Source: Oikopleura dioica (Eukaryota > Chordata > Appendicularia > Copelata > Oikopleuridae). Taken from it: DNA of 64,000 nt. How positions within the stretch are numbered: position 1 is the first letter of the stretch; each line of letters opens with the position of its first letter. Shown piece by piece: positions 1-14,735 of this stretch. The stretch is from NCBI GenBank assembly GCA_907165135.1, contig OU015569.1:11780501-11844500 (forward strand). The letters are read 5' to 3'. Under the pieces are notes generated by a model. The model saw only the letters and a program-made list of their open reading frames with translations. It was not told where the DNA came from and made no database searches. The translations under genes and the position numbers were made by a program.

Positions 1-180
1 GAGAAGAAAATTGAAATAAAAACACGAATTACTGTATTTTACTGTAAATACTTGAGGCGGAACTAGTTTCATGAAGTTGACGTGAAATTCGGTGGAGGTG
101 ATGGCAAATATGAAAAGAAAGAAGATAATAATAATATTATTAATAATTGTATAAAGCGCTTTTTCGACGAAGATAAAGGG

Positions 181-1950
181 CTAGTCGATGATGCCTTGAA
201 GTTGCTCTATCAACCACTCCTAAAATGATAAAAATGAGTATTACTTCTCAGAGAGAATCGAGGGAGGGACCATCTAGGCTCGGCAAACTGTGTAGGAAAC
301 CTGAGTCAGGGACCTTTCTTTTAGGATCCTGACTCAGGTTTTCTACACAGGTTCCCAAGCTCAGCTGATACCCGTGGACTTACTCGATCAGCCGTAGAAA
401 GCTTCATCGCGGCTAGAAGAACGGTCTGAACAGACGGAGTCCGAATAAAAGTGCTCAAGTAGACATTGGTAAATGACTGCATCACGAAATGACAATCCAT
501 TCGATCTAAAAGAAGTATTCGTTGAATTCTTCGCCGGAGATTATAGCCGCTTACCCATGACGCCTCCATGGCCAGGAATTAAATCGCCAAAGTCTTTGAC
601 TTTGAATGCTCGTTTGAATCCGGAAGCGAAGAAGCCGCCGAAAGGTGCAATGAAAGAGGCGAAAACGCCCAGCGCGGCGATGTGGTACTGGAACGGGCGG
701 ATCAAAACCGTCTAAAATTTGGCATTTATCACCCTTTTTCATCCTGATTTTGGTACCTCGCCGACGCCGAACAAGCCAAACAGCGGTCGCAAAATGATCG
801 GAACTGTATGTTCCACGGGAATGAAATACTCGGATGGCTCGCAAGTGGAAAGCACGTGCCAGTTGGCATCAAGTCGAACCGGACAAGTTAGAATCGGAAA
901 ACGAGTCAAGAACCAGGAAAAAATGAAGCCCCAAATCAGCGTGCATATGAAACCACCGACGAACCCTTCCCAACTCTTTTTCGGCTGAAAAAACAACGGT
1001 GAGAAAGGTGCAAAAAGGAGTGGCAAACCGAGAGCTTGGTGAGAGGCTGGTTGATGAAACGCTTCCCAAGGAAGAACCCGCAAATATAGGCCCAAGTGTC
1101 GTTGGCGCAAACGAGCAGCACGGGAAGACAGAACCAGATCACTCCGTCGAATATATTTTGCATGCAGAGATGGCTCTGAAAGATCAGTACTCCTCTATGT
1201 CTCCAAAGTGAAACTTACGGATACAACGACCATGAGCAGAGTGCAGTGCGTCCAGCCGAACATGAAGAACTGCAAGCGATAGAAGGTCTTGACGAGGGAG
1301 CAGACGAAAGCGATAAAGCCGCAGCTGTACATTGCATAGGAAATGATGCGGTGGTGTTTGAAGAGGAAGTGCAACGCGACGTCCTTCTGGAGCACACTGC
1401 CGAAGTACTCGTTGATCGTCTCTCCGTAGAAGTAATAGTTGGCGCAGAAGAGGAAGTACCACGAGATCGAGCGGAACCACGGAAGCTCGTAGTTGCGGTA
1501 CACCATGTACCCGATTGTGATGATCTGTAATGATAGTTTATTGAAAGCAACTCATCTAGACTTTCACATTTATGACTAAAAGCGAGAAGCCGCGCGAAGC
1601 GCAGTTATACTAATGATCTCGAAGCTGAAAGCGGCTTCATTTTAGTAAAAAATGAATAGTATGTCGATTTCTTGAGATCTTACTTCATGGAAGGCCTTGA
1701 GTTGAATGGCGAGAATGAGAAGGACTATGGCAAGAGGGCCAAGATAGCCGATGAAGATGAAGCCAAAAAGCATTAAGAAAGAAGTAGAAACACGGATCCA
1801 CCAGTTACGCCAGCGCGCCGGCAGATGAGCGAGCATTTTGGAGAGAGCGCCCGTGTCGCCCGATTGTGGAATGTCTTCGTCTTTGATAATCCCAGCTTGG
1901 CTGCTGCTGGGATTTGTCGGCTCGGGCGCGCCTTGGATCAGCTCTTCCAT
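181..1950 (-). CDS. CDS1/CDS2 homolog: Phosphatidate cytidylyltransferase (CDP-diacylglycerol synthase)
   Basis: An integral membrane enzyme of the ER that makes CDP-diacylglycerol from CTP and phosphatidic acid, feeding phosphatidylinositol and cardiolipin synthesis. Exons on the minus strand are 1684-1950, 1219-1524, 1029-1175, 757-984, 555-711, 384-505 and 181-219. They sum to 1266 nt (421 aa plus stop), all with GT-AG junctions. Family blocks seen in order: [67 protein letters not shown] and [12 protein letters not shown], which carry the conserved catalytic-region residues. The length is close to the usual 440-460 aa. The frame stays open upstream of the ATG at 1950 to about 2004 without another ATG, so a further 5' exon is possible. 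The intron at 220-383 contains a MITE. Identity is very sure; the extreme N-terminus is not. Confidence 0.95.
274..363. mobile_element. MITE family A copy inside a CDS1/2 intron
   Basis: Short inverted repeat. The left arm carries CTCGGCAAACTGTGTAGG then CCTGAGTCAGG; the right arm carries CCTGACTCAGG then CTACACAGGTTCCC. It is the same terminal pattern as about 19 other copies in this window. It lies wholly inside the last intron of the phosphatidate cytidylyltransferase gene. Confidence 0.85.
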
Positions 1951-2056
1951 AGGTATGGAGTCCACTTTTGCCAGTGGCCGCTTTGGCGCGATCAAGAAAA
2001 CCAATTCACTTTTAGCATGATTTAGAGGTAAGGGGGTAGACTTCGTTAACTTTCTA

Positions 2057-2167
2057 AGATCGACAACCTGTTAGAAAACGTGAGTCAGGTTCCTAAAAGA
2101 GCGGCTCCCCCAAAATTAAGCTTTTTAGGACCCCGACTCAGGTTCTCTACACAGCTTGCTGAGCCTA
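2057..2167. mobile_element. MITE family A copy
   Basis: Diverged copy. The arms carry GACAACCTGTTAGAAAACG with TGAGTCAGG on the left, and CGACTCAGG with TCTACACAGCTTGC on the right. It lies just upstream of the phosphatidate cytidylyltransferase gene. Confidence 0.7.
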
Positions 2168-3891
2168 ACTTTTTATCAAAATAAGGCTATCAAGTCATTC
2201 TGTCTTTTAGGCAATTTTCGGTAAGAGTGGCCTGATTTTTATTTAACACCATTTGTAAAACAAATAAAAAACAAGTATGTCTGAATTTGCTGGGTGATTA
2301 TTGACAGCATCAATTAAATATAAATAAGGGGCCACTTAATTAAATATTTATCATTTAAAATTGATCCGCTTCCTTTCTGACTTCGGATTCCATTCTTGAG
2401 CCGCTTTCGTTTTTCTCTCTTTTTCTGAAGAAACAGGTCAAAGGGCGTGTTTATTTTGTTCTTAATTTTTCCGAGTTTTGAAAAGTCCCGGAAAAAGAGG
2501 AGTGGAATGCAGTTGAGCGATTTTCGAATTGGAAATAGGAGTTCGCGGAATCGGAATGAAACAACAAAAAAGAACGCGCCTCGGGGCGAGTCAGATGGTG
2601 GCGCTATGGCGCAACTTTCTTTTCTGACTTTCGCGAAAGTCATTTTTTACTTGATTTGGATATGAGAACGATTTGAAATAAGAAATTCTGATAGAGGAAC
2701 ATTTACATCACTCATTTTTCCTTTGAGCGAATATGGTAAAATAGAATAGAGGGAGGGCGTAAAAATATCGATAGGAAAGGTAGAGAGAGAAGTTGTTTTC
2801 ATCATAAACGATAAGAAGCGTAACTGAAAATAAGAAAGAATAAATAAGAATTGATAACAAAAATTAAAAGCGAATTTTAGAAAAAAGAAAGAGGTTGATT
2901 TTCAACAAAGAGAAATAAGTTTTGCGCAGCGAGAATTAAGGGTATCACCAGTCAAAAAGAAACTGGGTCATTGAACAAGGGAGTCAAAAGGGAAAAAAGC
3001 GAAGATCAATTATACTTTTATCGTTTCTTTTAAAGAATGATAATAACTGCATTGTTCGGAATATATATATTTACGAAAATGAAGATAGCTAGGAACAATA
3101 ATAAATACGACGAAAAGGAATAGATGAGAATCATATACAGAAATAATTAAAAGATTTAACGGAGTTGGATTTTCATAAAACAAAGAGATTTATCGAGCTC
3201 ACGCCCTTAAGATATCTCTGTCACTCCCTTAATAAGTAGCAAGCTTCTACAGGCGATAGTAGGAACCTTCCTACCCGTCAGCTTCAGAAGGGCTCGGGAT
3301 GATGTATGTAAAACCTAAATCAAGGTCTTGAAAAAGCAGCGTAGTCAGGGCCCTGACTCAGGTTTTATATACAGGTTGCCTAACCGAGCCCACCCCTCAA
3401 GCTAACGGCATTGGGTGTGTCCTTAATATTCTCTTTAGGGGATCCTTAGATGGACTCCATCTAATGGAGCTCCTTAAGGCGATTCCTCGAGGGAATTAAG
3501 GGTCTCATAAGGTTATTATTAGGTGAGATTTAAAAGCATAGTGGTGGATATGGACTTGTGACGAAATAGAAATAATTGCATATGAATTTGAGTTTGAATT
3601 TTCGAACTTGTAAATGTTGAATTTTGAAAATATAAAGGGGCAGCAGTTTTGATTCATAAACAAAAGGATTGAACGAAGAAATAATTTGACAATTTTAAAT
3701 TTACAAAAAAAGGCTAAAAAGAAAGAAGATAGATTGGAACTGATTAAGATTTCTTTCTCGCTTCTTTTTCTTTCAGCTTGGAACTCGTCGAAGACATGGA
3801 AGAGATTTGAGAGATTGAAGAGGGTGTTTTTTGGTTTTGGGTTTTTTGAACAGGTGAAGTTTTGAATTTTTGAAGTTTTTTTTCTTGAAGT
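2168..3891. other. Intergenic DNA between CDS1/2 and PKC 3' end
   Basis: AT-rich, with no coding exon that I can support. Around 3190-3520 it contains a compound of short palindromes (for example AGATGGACTCCATCT, ATTCCTCGAGGGAAT and CCTTAAGG) surrounding a diverged MITE. The part next to 3892 is probably the 3' UTR of the minus-strand PKC gene. Confidence 0.5.
3292..3392. mobile_element. MITE family A copy, diverged
   Basis: The arms include GTAAAACCTAAATCAAGG on the left and CCTGACTCAGG then ACAGGTTGCC on the right. It is nested within a larger region of unrelated palindromes at 3190-3520. Confidence 0.6.
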
Positions 3892-6529
<2,638 letters not shown>

Positions 6530-7009
6530 CTAGAATTACTGGTCAATTTAGGCATCTTTGTTAATTATTAATAAAGCGAATAGGCATCATTTTCCAATCA
6601 GACAGTTTTCACCAGCAGTTAGTCTAGTGACCCCCTTATTTTTATGCATAAATAAGGCTCGGCCCTTGATAAAGAGTTACCGTGATACTCATTTCTGTCC
6701 GCTAATTTGTAACTACTACTAATATAGATAATGTACCTGAACCCTTTCCATAGGATCTGTTGCGTTGACACTTAAAAAAGGGATGAATGAGGGATAAAAT
6801 CTGAAATTTGCAATTTTAAAAATTTATTTATTTTATTTCAGTTTAAAAATATTCGTCTCTACTAGAGCTCGCGCGATCTACATTTACACTTCTACGTTTC
6901 GGAACATAACAATTTTTACAAACGAGTGAGCTCCCAAAATAAAACTCATTCAATGTAGAACGCGTTCGTTTTATCTCGCCCTAATTGTAGCTTAATTTCA
7001 AACAGGTAC

Positions 7010-7745
7010 CTCGTGTCATGGCCGCTGATCGACTGCGTCAATGGCGCGCTCTCTTCGTACAGTTTCACGTACACCTGAACGAAACGGCTCAACGAAAGAT
7101 CGTTTAGTTGTTGACGCTTCATTGATCCAAAAATTAAGATTAACTCTTTAGAACTCAAAATAAATGACTCGCTAAAGAGAGAGAAAGAGAAAATGAAGGA
7201 AGAGACGAATATCTATAGAAATTTTGATCAGATCTTTTAAATCGAGAAGCAACTTGCGGCTCCGAGCCTTAAGAATTATCTTTTTTGTCTCAAAAAATGA
7301 CAGCCGCGCTATGCGCGGCTCATTCTTTAGGCTCGAAGCCGAAAGCGGCTTCTCGAACTTTAAAAATCCTTTCAAAATTTTCATAGCTTTTTGTTATTTT
7401 TTCAAGTTAGATCGTGTAGCCGTGCCTTGATAAAGTACTCGACTTCTGTTCTGGATCCGAGGGGAGTCGCCTTGAATGGCAATTTAATAATATTCGACGT
7501 TCCGTTGGTAGCTTTGGAAAGCGCAGTGATCAAAATACTCGTGGTGCCGATGACGGTCTGTTCTGGGCCCTGCGCGATGATGAACTGGGCTAGTCTGTCC
7601 GGCCGAGGATGCGAGTCGAACGATTTTCGGAACTCGAGCAAGATCGTTTTCTTGCGTTGGATGTGTGCCCCGTTTTCATATTCTTTGATGCACACTTGCA
7701 GAGTGAACAAGTTTCCTTCTTTCTGCGCTGGGTTATTTGATCGAC
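7010..7745 (-). CDS. C2-like domain exons, probably the N-terminus of the PKC gene
   Basis: Two coding blocks, 7414 to about 7745 and 7010-7074. The larger encodes a segment resembling the C2 domain of delta/theta PKC: an Ile-Gln-Arg-Lys-Lys-Thr strand, a KSFDSHPRPDRLAQF region, a TVIGTTSILI strand and EVEYFIKARLH. The order C2, pseudosubstrate, C1, C1, kinase is that of novel PKCs. The frame is kept if the small exon (VYVKLYEESAPLTQ..GHDTR) joins the pseudosubstrate exon at 6529 through an AG at CTAGAG. The donor after ARLH at 7413 would again be GA. The alternative is that the small exon reads on to a stop near 6946, followed by an AATAAA-like 3' end, giving a separate small C2 gene. The start codon was not found. 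Confidence 0.5.
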
Positions 7746-7803
7746 AACTCGTTTTTTTAAAGACTATTCAAAAACTACTACTGTCAGTAATTTCGACACG
7801 AGA

Positions 7804-7990
7804 GGCTGTTTAAAAAAGCTGAGTCAGGGTCCTGAAAGATCTGAAAGCGTAGCGACTTTTATGAAATCGAAGCCACTGTTTTCTAATCTCTTCAGGTCCT
7901 GTGTGAGTGACTCAGACCTGTGTTTACTGTCGAGGATCAAAAAACAGAAATCAAGACTTTTACTAAAGTTTCTACTCAGGTTGCTGGACA
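7804..7990. mobile_element. MITE family A remnant
   Basis: One recognisable arm (AGCTGAGTCAGGGTCCTGAA) and a degraded partner near 7975. It is broken and old-looking. The interval 7746-8394 otherwise holds nothing I can assign. Confidence 0.4.
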
Positions 7991-8394
7991 GTCTGACAAC
8001 AATTACTAATCACTGTACTCAATTGCTTATCAGTTCCTTTAGTGACAGTATTTCTCGCCTTCTCTGCGTCGATATCAATCCAGTGAACGCGTATGAATCC
8101 CCCCATTCTAGCAATTCTCAATTAAAATTTTTTTTATCAACTTTGGTGAATTATTATTTTCGAAATCAAAAAAGGCAGGAGGTGGATAACTTGTGAAACT
8201 TTTAAGAAAAATATTTGTAGAACCGTCTCTTTCCTTTTCAATAATAACTGGGTTAGTCATATGACAAGAAAATTGAGTTGAGTTAACAAACAGAGACTAG
8301 AATAAATAAAAAGGCACCATCTGATTTTCAGAAAATGGTATAAAAGAATATGTATATTAGCATTTGTTCAATATATAAAAAGAGGACAGAAGGG

Positions 8395-11300
8395 TCAAGT
8401 TTTCACGAGAAGTGTACTTTCGTCGGCATTATTGTCGTCGCTTGAATTGAACTCTAGAAGGGAAGGATGTGTCTTGTCGCTCGAATTCAAATTGTGGTTG
8501 GTGTCTAGTTCGTGGAATTTCTGCTGGCGGAGGCGTTCTTTTTTCAAATTTTCTTTCATTAATTTTTCAGTGTGGTTGGGCAGCATCCGCAAAACTGTCC
8601 ATTTCATGAACTACAATGATCAAAATTATTGTAAAAACGAGCTTTGAAACTGTACCTGAACAATATGCTCGAATAGGAGAATGAACATGAGTCTGCCGCA
8701 GAAGACGATGTAGTAAGCTTCTGTTTCGAAGCCGCGGTAATGGCACTTGCAACGAGCATCGTCGGAGGTAGAACTGGGCGAGTTGAGGCAGTTTTTGATT
8801 ACAGAAAAACTAAAAGAAGAAATCTTCATTTGGAAAAAAGAGGGGCTTTTACTCTTGGCGGTCGGAAAGGACTTGTTTGAAGAAGTCGTTGGAGTGGCGG
8901 TGATCCCACTTGTCTTTCATCGTCCAAATCTGGTGCTGGCCGTTTTGACCTTCACGGAGCCCGTAATCCAGCTGGGAAATATGGACGCTTTGGGTGGACC
9001 AGTCCACGTAGCCGCGGTAGCACTCGTTCTTCATCGGCCGCAGCAGTGGACTCAAGTGCGCGCAGTTGGGAGCGTACATCGTCGAGTACACAACCCTCGG
9101 GACCAGGTCGGAGGTGTAGCCGGCTACCAGGGCGTTAGTCAATACTGCGATCTTGAATAAAGCCTGTTAGGGGCTTGATAGTAATCTAACTTACCGAAGC
9201 TACAGTGCGAAGAATGCCAACCCAGGCACCGATCGAGCGAGCCATCACAAATCGCGCCCGTCGATGAAGTTTAATAAATTTATACGCATCTATCGAAAAG
9301 GGATGAAACGACGGTCCTCCGTATGAACTATGGTTGCCCTTTCACTTTTGATTTCATCCTTTCCTAATCGAATCTCAATGACATTATTCATCAGGGCAAA
9401 AAACGGGGCGAGCGGAAAAGTGGCGACGAAAATGGTGATGAATCCGAACTGAATCGCCATTTCTTGGTACTCATTCAACAAGCACAGGTTTTCATTCTTG
9501 GCGAGCAAGTAGTCACGCACCCAGGGCTTCTCGTCCGACCCCTTGTTCGTCTTTTTCTGCTTTCGGGCGTTCCACCACGGCCAGGCTAGTTCCACGATGT
9601 TGGAAACTACCTGTTTGATAATGAGGATGATGCCCAGTTGGAGGGACACGTCTTTTCAAAGAGGATTTACACTCATTACAGATGAAAACTAGTAAAAAAG
9701 TTCACGACATTTATGTTTAAATCCGTTGCCCATCAAGCAGCCGGCGGGATGGCACTCTTCCAGACGATAATAACTGTCGGAACTAATCCCCTGCCAGCGA
9801 TGATAGCGAATCGGCGTGCCAGTACCGTGTCCCTTGATGAAAGCGATGTAGAAAATCGACCCCCAAAAGTTGACCGCGTTGAACATGAACACTTTCAGGG
9901 TGTAGCTCTTTTCGTAGGCAGTGTCCAACTTCGGCATTTCCAACTCGGTTAGCCAGCTGGCTACGAGACGGAAGACCCAGTCCAGTGAGTAGATGAAAAC
10001 CATGTTTAGGCAAACTGAGCTAGGGTGGCAACGATACTCAAAAAAGGGGATGATTAGCTGTAAAATTTACAGTGTAAAGACTGCTCCCCCACATACCCAT
10101 ACCATTAAACTGGCCACCCTAGAAACTGAGGAAGCGGAAGCGATGAGAACTGAGTTCTCCGTGATCCGATCGTCCCAATCCAACCCAGTAAGGAAAGAAG
10201 CCATCCAGAGTCGATAAAGCTGAACTGTTAACACGCCGAAAATTGCGATTAGACAGAGCGTGAGGATGATCGAGACGGAGACGAATAAATACGGTAGCTT
10301 TCGGACGTAGCTCACTTTGTAGCTTCCGTCTTCTTCTTTAACTGGATAGAGTTTTTGTAGAATCGTGTTGAGAATGTTCCCCTTGCCCTGGCTGTTCTGC
10401 ATCTTCCTCGCTCGATTTTCGAACTGGACGCGGACGGAGTCGATCGAGTCTTCCGTCAAGTTCCAGTCGTTGCTCATCTTCGCTTCCTTTCTGGCCCAGA
10501 GATGGCAAAAGATCTTCGCCCAGGTGGCCATGAACAACGCGTAAATCACCGTCCACTTGTTGTCGAAGGCAGCGCTGATCTTGGCCGAGGCGCACGAGTC
10601 TTCCAAAACGGTGAAGCGGCAGCTCTTTGCCGGCCCGTCGCACGGCGGACACATGATTCGCGTATCGTTGCACATTGCTCGCTGCACCGGCGAATCGTTT
10701 ACCCAGCCGAGCACGGCGAAACCCATTATCTGGCGCATCGTTACCAGCAGACCTTGTCCAAGCTCAAGATCGCCTTTTCAGAGTTATTCAACTAGTTTAA
10801 CAGTTGATTTCCGTAATAATTTATGAGCACGGTCCCTAAGACTGCTGGCAGTATGAGCATTTGAGTGTACCAGCCAAGCCAAGTAAAGTAAATACCAATT
10901 TGCGGTCCGAAATATCTCTTGATCAAAAACAACGGCTGAAAATAGAGGGACTTTGCCCAGCAAGCCCATGTTTCCCGCAAAATCGTTCGCAGATTCGACT
11001 CTTTGATTTCTCCGACTTTCTTCTCGCCAGTTTCTTCGGTATCAGTTTCGTGGAGGGGGAAGGCGTCTTCGTAGACTTCTTCGGCCAAGAGTCGATCGAT
11101 CCCGATTTCGGCGTTTTTTCCGTAAGCAGTGTGCTTCAAAATGTACTGAATCCATGGTTGGGCAAAATTATTAGAGAAAATTATCATGATTTTGAGAATT
11201 CGCCCACCCTAGCCTGAATCACTCTAATCCGAACGCTGTTTGAAAACACTGTATCTGGATTGGAGAGTTTGATCAGTTCGTTGGAGGCGAACTTCTGGAA

Positions 11301-11884
11301 GACCTTTCGGCGGACTTTTTGGTAGCGCGCGTCGATGTAGTGTTTCTTCTTCTCGTAGAACTTGAGCGCGTTCGCGTTCTCCACAGTCCAGTTCGCTAGT
11401 TGCTGCCACATCGGCGCAAGCAGATTTGGGGACATGAACGGATCGAAGCGGTAGAGCGCCCGGGCGATCACCGATTCTTGTTTCTCCTCTAAATCGCAAA
11501 GTTGGAAACTGAAAAGAAAAACGAGGAAGTTATACCTTCGCTCTCGATGGGAAGCTTTATTTCCAGCTTTTCAGCATAATCTTCGAGCAATTCTTCCGAA
11601 ATTCCGATGAGCACGAACTCCTTGCTTTTGTTATTGACGATTTCCATTCGCCGCTCGACGAAGAGTCTTTCCTTCTTCAAATTGTTTTCAAAGTCTTCAA
11701 CGAATCGCCGGTGCTTCAAGATTTCTTCCGATTCCGAAACGGCCGTCGAGGATGAATGAATTGGCCGCGGCTTGTTCTTCTTGAGTCTGTCGTTACGAAC
11801 GAGAACGAAGCAGAAATTCTTGCGAGCTCGCTCTCGATCGTAGTCTTCCGGCGTCGGAGGCTGCTCCAAATCGCCGTCGTCCAT
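8395..11884 (-). CDS. ANO-like: Anoctamin (TMEM16 family)
   Basis: A multi-pass calcium-activated ion channel and/or lipid scramblase. Exons are 11536-11884, 11214-11488, 10812-11145, about 10131-10773, 9724 to about 10015, 9364-9651, 9195-9289, 8853-9151, 8656-8809 and 8395-8610. The N-terminal ATG is at 11884. Family blocks are GIDRLLAEEVYEDAFPLHE, LYFQPLFLIKRYFGPQIGIY, FDNKWTVIYALFMATWAKIF, FMFNAVNFWGSIFYIAFIKG and ECHPAGCLM. The calcium-site residues are present: EYQEM in TM7 and the EIRLD block in TM8. That Asp codon is split by the GA-AG intron 9290-9363. Intron 11146-11213 is GC-AG, and 10774-10811 (38 bp) reads only as GA-AG. Intron 9652-9723 fits GA-AG best, but a GT alternative keeps frame. 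It groups by eye with ANO1-7 rather than ANO8/10. The junction at about 10016-10130 is unresolved. Confidence 0.93.
10020..10122. mobile_element. hAT-like MITE at an anoctamin intron, 8-bp direct repeats
   Basis: A 103-bp element with ends CTAGGGTGGC and GCCACCCTAG. It is flanked by perfect copies of AAACTGAG (10012-10019 and 10123-10130). It sits exactly where homology requires an intron between the SASS and NMVFIYSLDW segments of the anoctamin. Confidence 0.75.
11146..11213. mobile_element. Anoctamin intron that resembles an excised small element
   Basis: On the minus strand, exon 2 ends in GATTCAG and the intron also ends in GATTCAG. The intron starts GCTAGGGTGGGC and near its end has GCCCAACCATG, a degenerate inverted repeat related to the 10020-10122 element. 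Splicing GC..AG removes exactly one repeat copy plus the element and restores VIQYILKHT. Confidence 0.6.
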
Positions 11885-12613
11885 GTTTTCTGAAAGTTTT
11901 TGTTAAGAAAAGTACCGAAATTCTAGTTGAAAAACTATTATTCGAGTGAATCCTAATCCTTATTTAATCGACCTTGACGCTCTTAGGGCTCAATAAGGGG
12001 ATTTAAGGGGGTAAACATCAGTAGCTTTTCCACAACCTTGATCCTTAAAATGGACCTTTCTTCTCCGCAGAATCGGCGCCATTTTCTCAAAATTCTTTTC
12101 TTCTGATTGAAAATTGTTTCTTTCTCGATTATCCATCGGATAAAAACAGCTCTTTTTAATTAAAGCTATTTTGGCCCTTCGTTTCTCGCTTCTTATTTCT
12201 ATTATTGATATTGAAAGGGATCAATTATGCAGGGCTTTAGGGATTTAGCTAGATCTTCATTCCAAATTCTAGAAAAAAAGGAAGGTTTCGGGGGTTGTTT
12301 ATCTCCTCTTTCTTGGCATTATTCTGCCCCACTATTGTTCCTTGTCTGTTTTTTTTTCTCCTCAAGCTCGGGCGCCTCTTCAAAAAAAATGATTCGAGAG
12401 GTCTTCTCTCTTACCCCCTTTCTTTGAAAAAAAAACATTCGACCTTTTCTTCACCTTTTTTTCGTAAAAAACTCGAAATCGTCGAAATTTCAGTTTCAAA
12501 CTCGCCCTAATTTCTGAATGCAACTCACACGGGGATTAGGCTAGAGCCTTATCACCCACGGTGCAGATCAAAGTCCATTTCTACTGTCTTTAGTAAAGAC
12601 TCTTTACTATCAT

Positions 12614-12748
12614 CTTGGCTAGACTGCCTGTGTAGAATACCTGAGTCAGGGTCCTGAATGTGGTTTTTTGACAAAAGCCGCGTAGTTTCACTAACGCACT
12701 TCAAGGACCCTGAGTCAGGTTTTCAACACAGGTAACCGAGCCGAGAAC
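12614..12748. mobile_element. MITE family A copy
   Basis: The left arm has TGCCTGTGTAG and ACCTGAGTCAGGGTCC; the right arm has GGACCCTGAGTCAGG and CAACACAGGTAACCGAGCC. The core is about 60 bp. Confidence 0.8.
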
Positions 12749-13937
12749 AGTCATAATCTAATTATGAGTACTTACTAAAATTTACTCTAAAAGTTGTGTC
12801 GTCTTTTTCTTCTTCTTTTCGTTCGTTTTCGGATTAAGATTTCCCAATTTGAAATTCGAATATTCATGCTAGAGTCAGACTTCTTCACAATTTTTCAAGC
12901 GCTTCGGATCTTTTTTCATTCTAAAGAGGAAAACTGTATTCTTACAAGCAAGGATTAGTCTGGAATCAACTGGATAAAAGCATTAATTTGACTCTGCGGG
13001 CTAAAAATTAATTCGCCACTGTAGCTTTCAAAAAGTTGTTCTCTTACTGTGGAATTTTGACAAAAAGTAATTGTAGCTTCTGTATTTGCCTTTGAAGCTT
13101 CAGCAGAGAAATACAGTGGCTACAATCACTGTAGTTAAGATTCCACAATGTGATGATAACTTTCTGATACATTGAGCTAAAGTGGTGTCTTAATTTTAAC
13201 TCAAATTAGTCATTTTTCTTACTGTCAACAACTTCTTCTAGTAATAATAGCTCCATAACTAAACTATGCAATAAGATAATGTGTTTGCGGTAGTTATTGT
13301 TACTGCAGAAAGATATTTACAATAAGACAAGTTTCTACGAAGTAATTCAGAAGGCTAATTCTAGATTTGCCTCATTTCTGAGAAAATTCCGAAATAACTA
13401 TTCAGCGACGTGCTCGAGTCAGTGACTCCGTGAGAAAAAAACTCGCCGCCTACGCGCGCGAGATGACTCATCGCCCGATTACGCGGCGTTCTCCCTTTTT
13501 CTCGCCAACGAAAGAGCGTACGAAAACGCCGCAAATTAACAAATTAAAACGATTAAAATGAGGAAAAACATGATTTAAAACTGAAGAAAACGCAAGAGCA
13601 AAACTTAAACGCGAGGAAAATGAGTTGATTCGGCAAATATTGGTTGAAAAGGAAGAAATAACGAATTGGAAATGGAGAAAAGAATTTCTTTTGATTTGTG
13701 AGAAAAAAATTGTGGCTTGTGGAAATTTGAATCGTCGAAAAGAAGAAAAAACTGATGCAAAAAATATTATGCGGAATTGAGAATGACGAGGTCTTTTTCA
13801 GTGGGAAATATGAATTATCAATCTTATATAAAATGAAACTCTCAAAATTGTAGATAAATTCGTAAGTCAACTCTGCGTGAAATTACTAAATAATAAAAAT
13901 TGTTTCCTTATCCATTCCGAATTCTTTGGTCTTCAGC

Positions 13938-14160
13938 TCAGCGTACTGTGTCAAAAACCTGAGTAAGGCTCCTGTCATGAAAAGCCGCGTAGCGGCTTTT
14001 ATTAAAATTAAGTCGCGAAGCGGTTACGCAAAAGTCTTCAAACATATTGTATTGGTAATTTAGCAAAGCCGCTTCGCGTCTTTCTTTTTATAAACGCCTC
14101 CACGCGGCTTTTCAGTGTAACTCTTTTTGGGCCCTGACTCAGGTTTCCTTCACATTGTTT
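13938..14160. mobile_element. MITE family A copy, long form with AAGCCGC core palindromes
   Basis: The arms are ACTGTGTCAAAAACCTGAG and GGCCCTGACTCAGG. The core contains several GAAAAGCCGC..GCGGCTTTT palindromes. These core palindromes also occur alone elsewhere in the window (for example 7325-7355, 15325-15345, 19220-19275 and 57660-57680). Confidence 0.75.
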
Positions 14161-14570
14161 GATTCCCTTCTTTGGTCGGGTTGAAAATTACAGAATGCCT
14201 GAAGTGAAAACTGTAAAAACACGAATTTCCCTTGATCACGACTTATCTTTCCGGTCAACGATTAACTTGATTGTTTCTTTCACTTTTGTAATCGTGATGC
14301 AATGTCGAGTCGTTATGCAATCCAAAGAAATTTCATTCTTTTCAATCGAGACAAAATTTACGACTACCGATTTACTCGACAGCCCTTGTCTGACAGTGAA
14401 AGTGAAGCCCAAATTCCATGGACATGTGTCAAAAAATTCAAATCTTGCGAAGCAAATTTTAGGCCTCTATTCAGTCTTTGTTCAATTTTTCCCGATTTCG
14501 GAATTACTAACTGTCGCATATTAACGTTGAATCAACTAATGTGTTCTATATTGTTCGATCTTTTCCCTGG

Positions 14571-14735
14571 ACTTGGCAACCTGTGTAAAAACCTGAGTCA
14601 GGGTCCTGCAAAACTATAAAAAAAATCTCCGTAGATTAAAAAGTGGTTTCATTCGAAAAGAATCCGCTTCGCGGCTAATTATTGAGCCTCTTTCAGAACC
14701 CTGACTCAGGATTCCACACAGGTCGCCAAGCCCAT
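14571..14735. mobile_element. MITE family A copy
   Basis: The left arm is CTTGGCAACCTGTGTAAAAA with CCTGAGTCAGGGTCC; the right arm is CCCTGACTCAGG with CCACACAGGTCGCCAAG. It is about 250 bp upstream of the cyclin T start. Confidence 0.85.

Noticed and set aside
9652-9723. Counting this anoctamin intron as a certain GA-AG case
   Set aside because: A GT donor at AAAT|GTCGTG keeps the same phase and only adds five residues, so canonical splicing cannot be excluded here.
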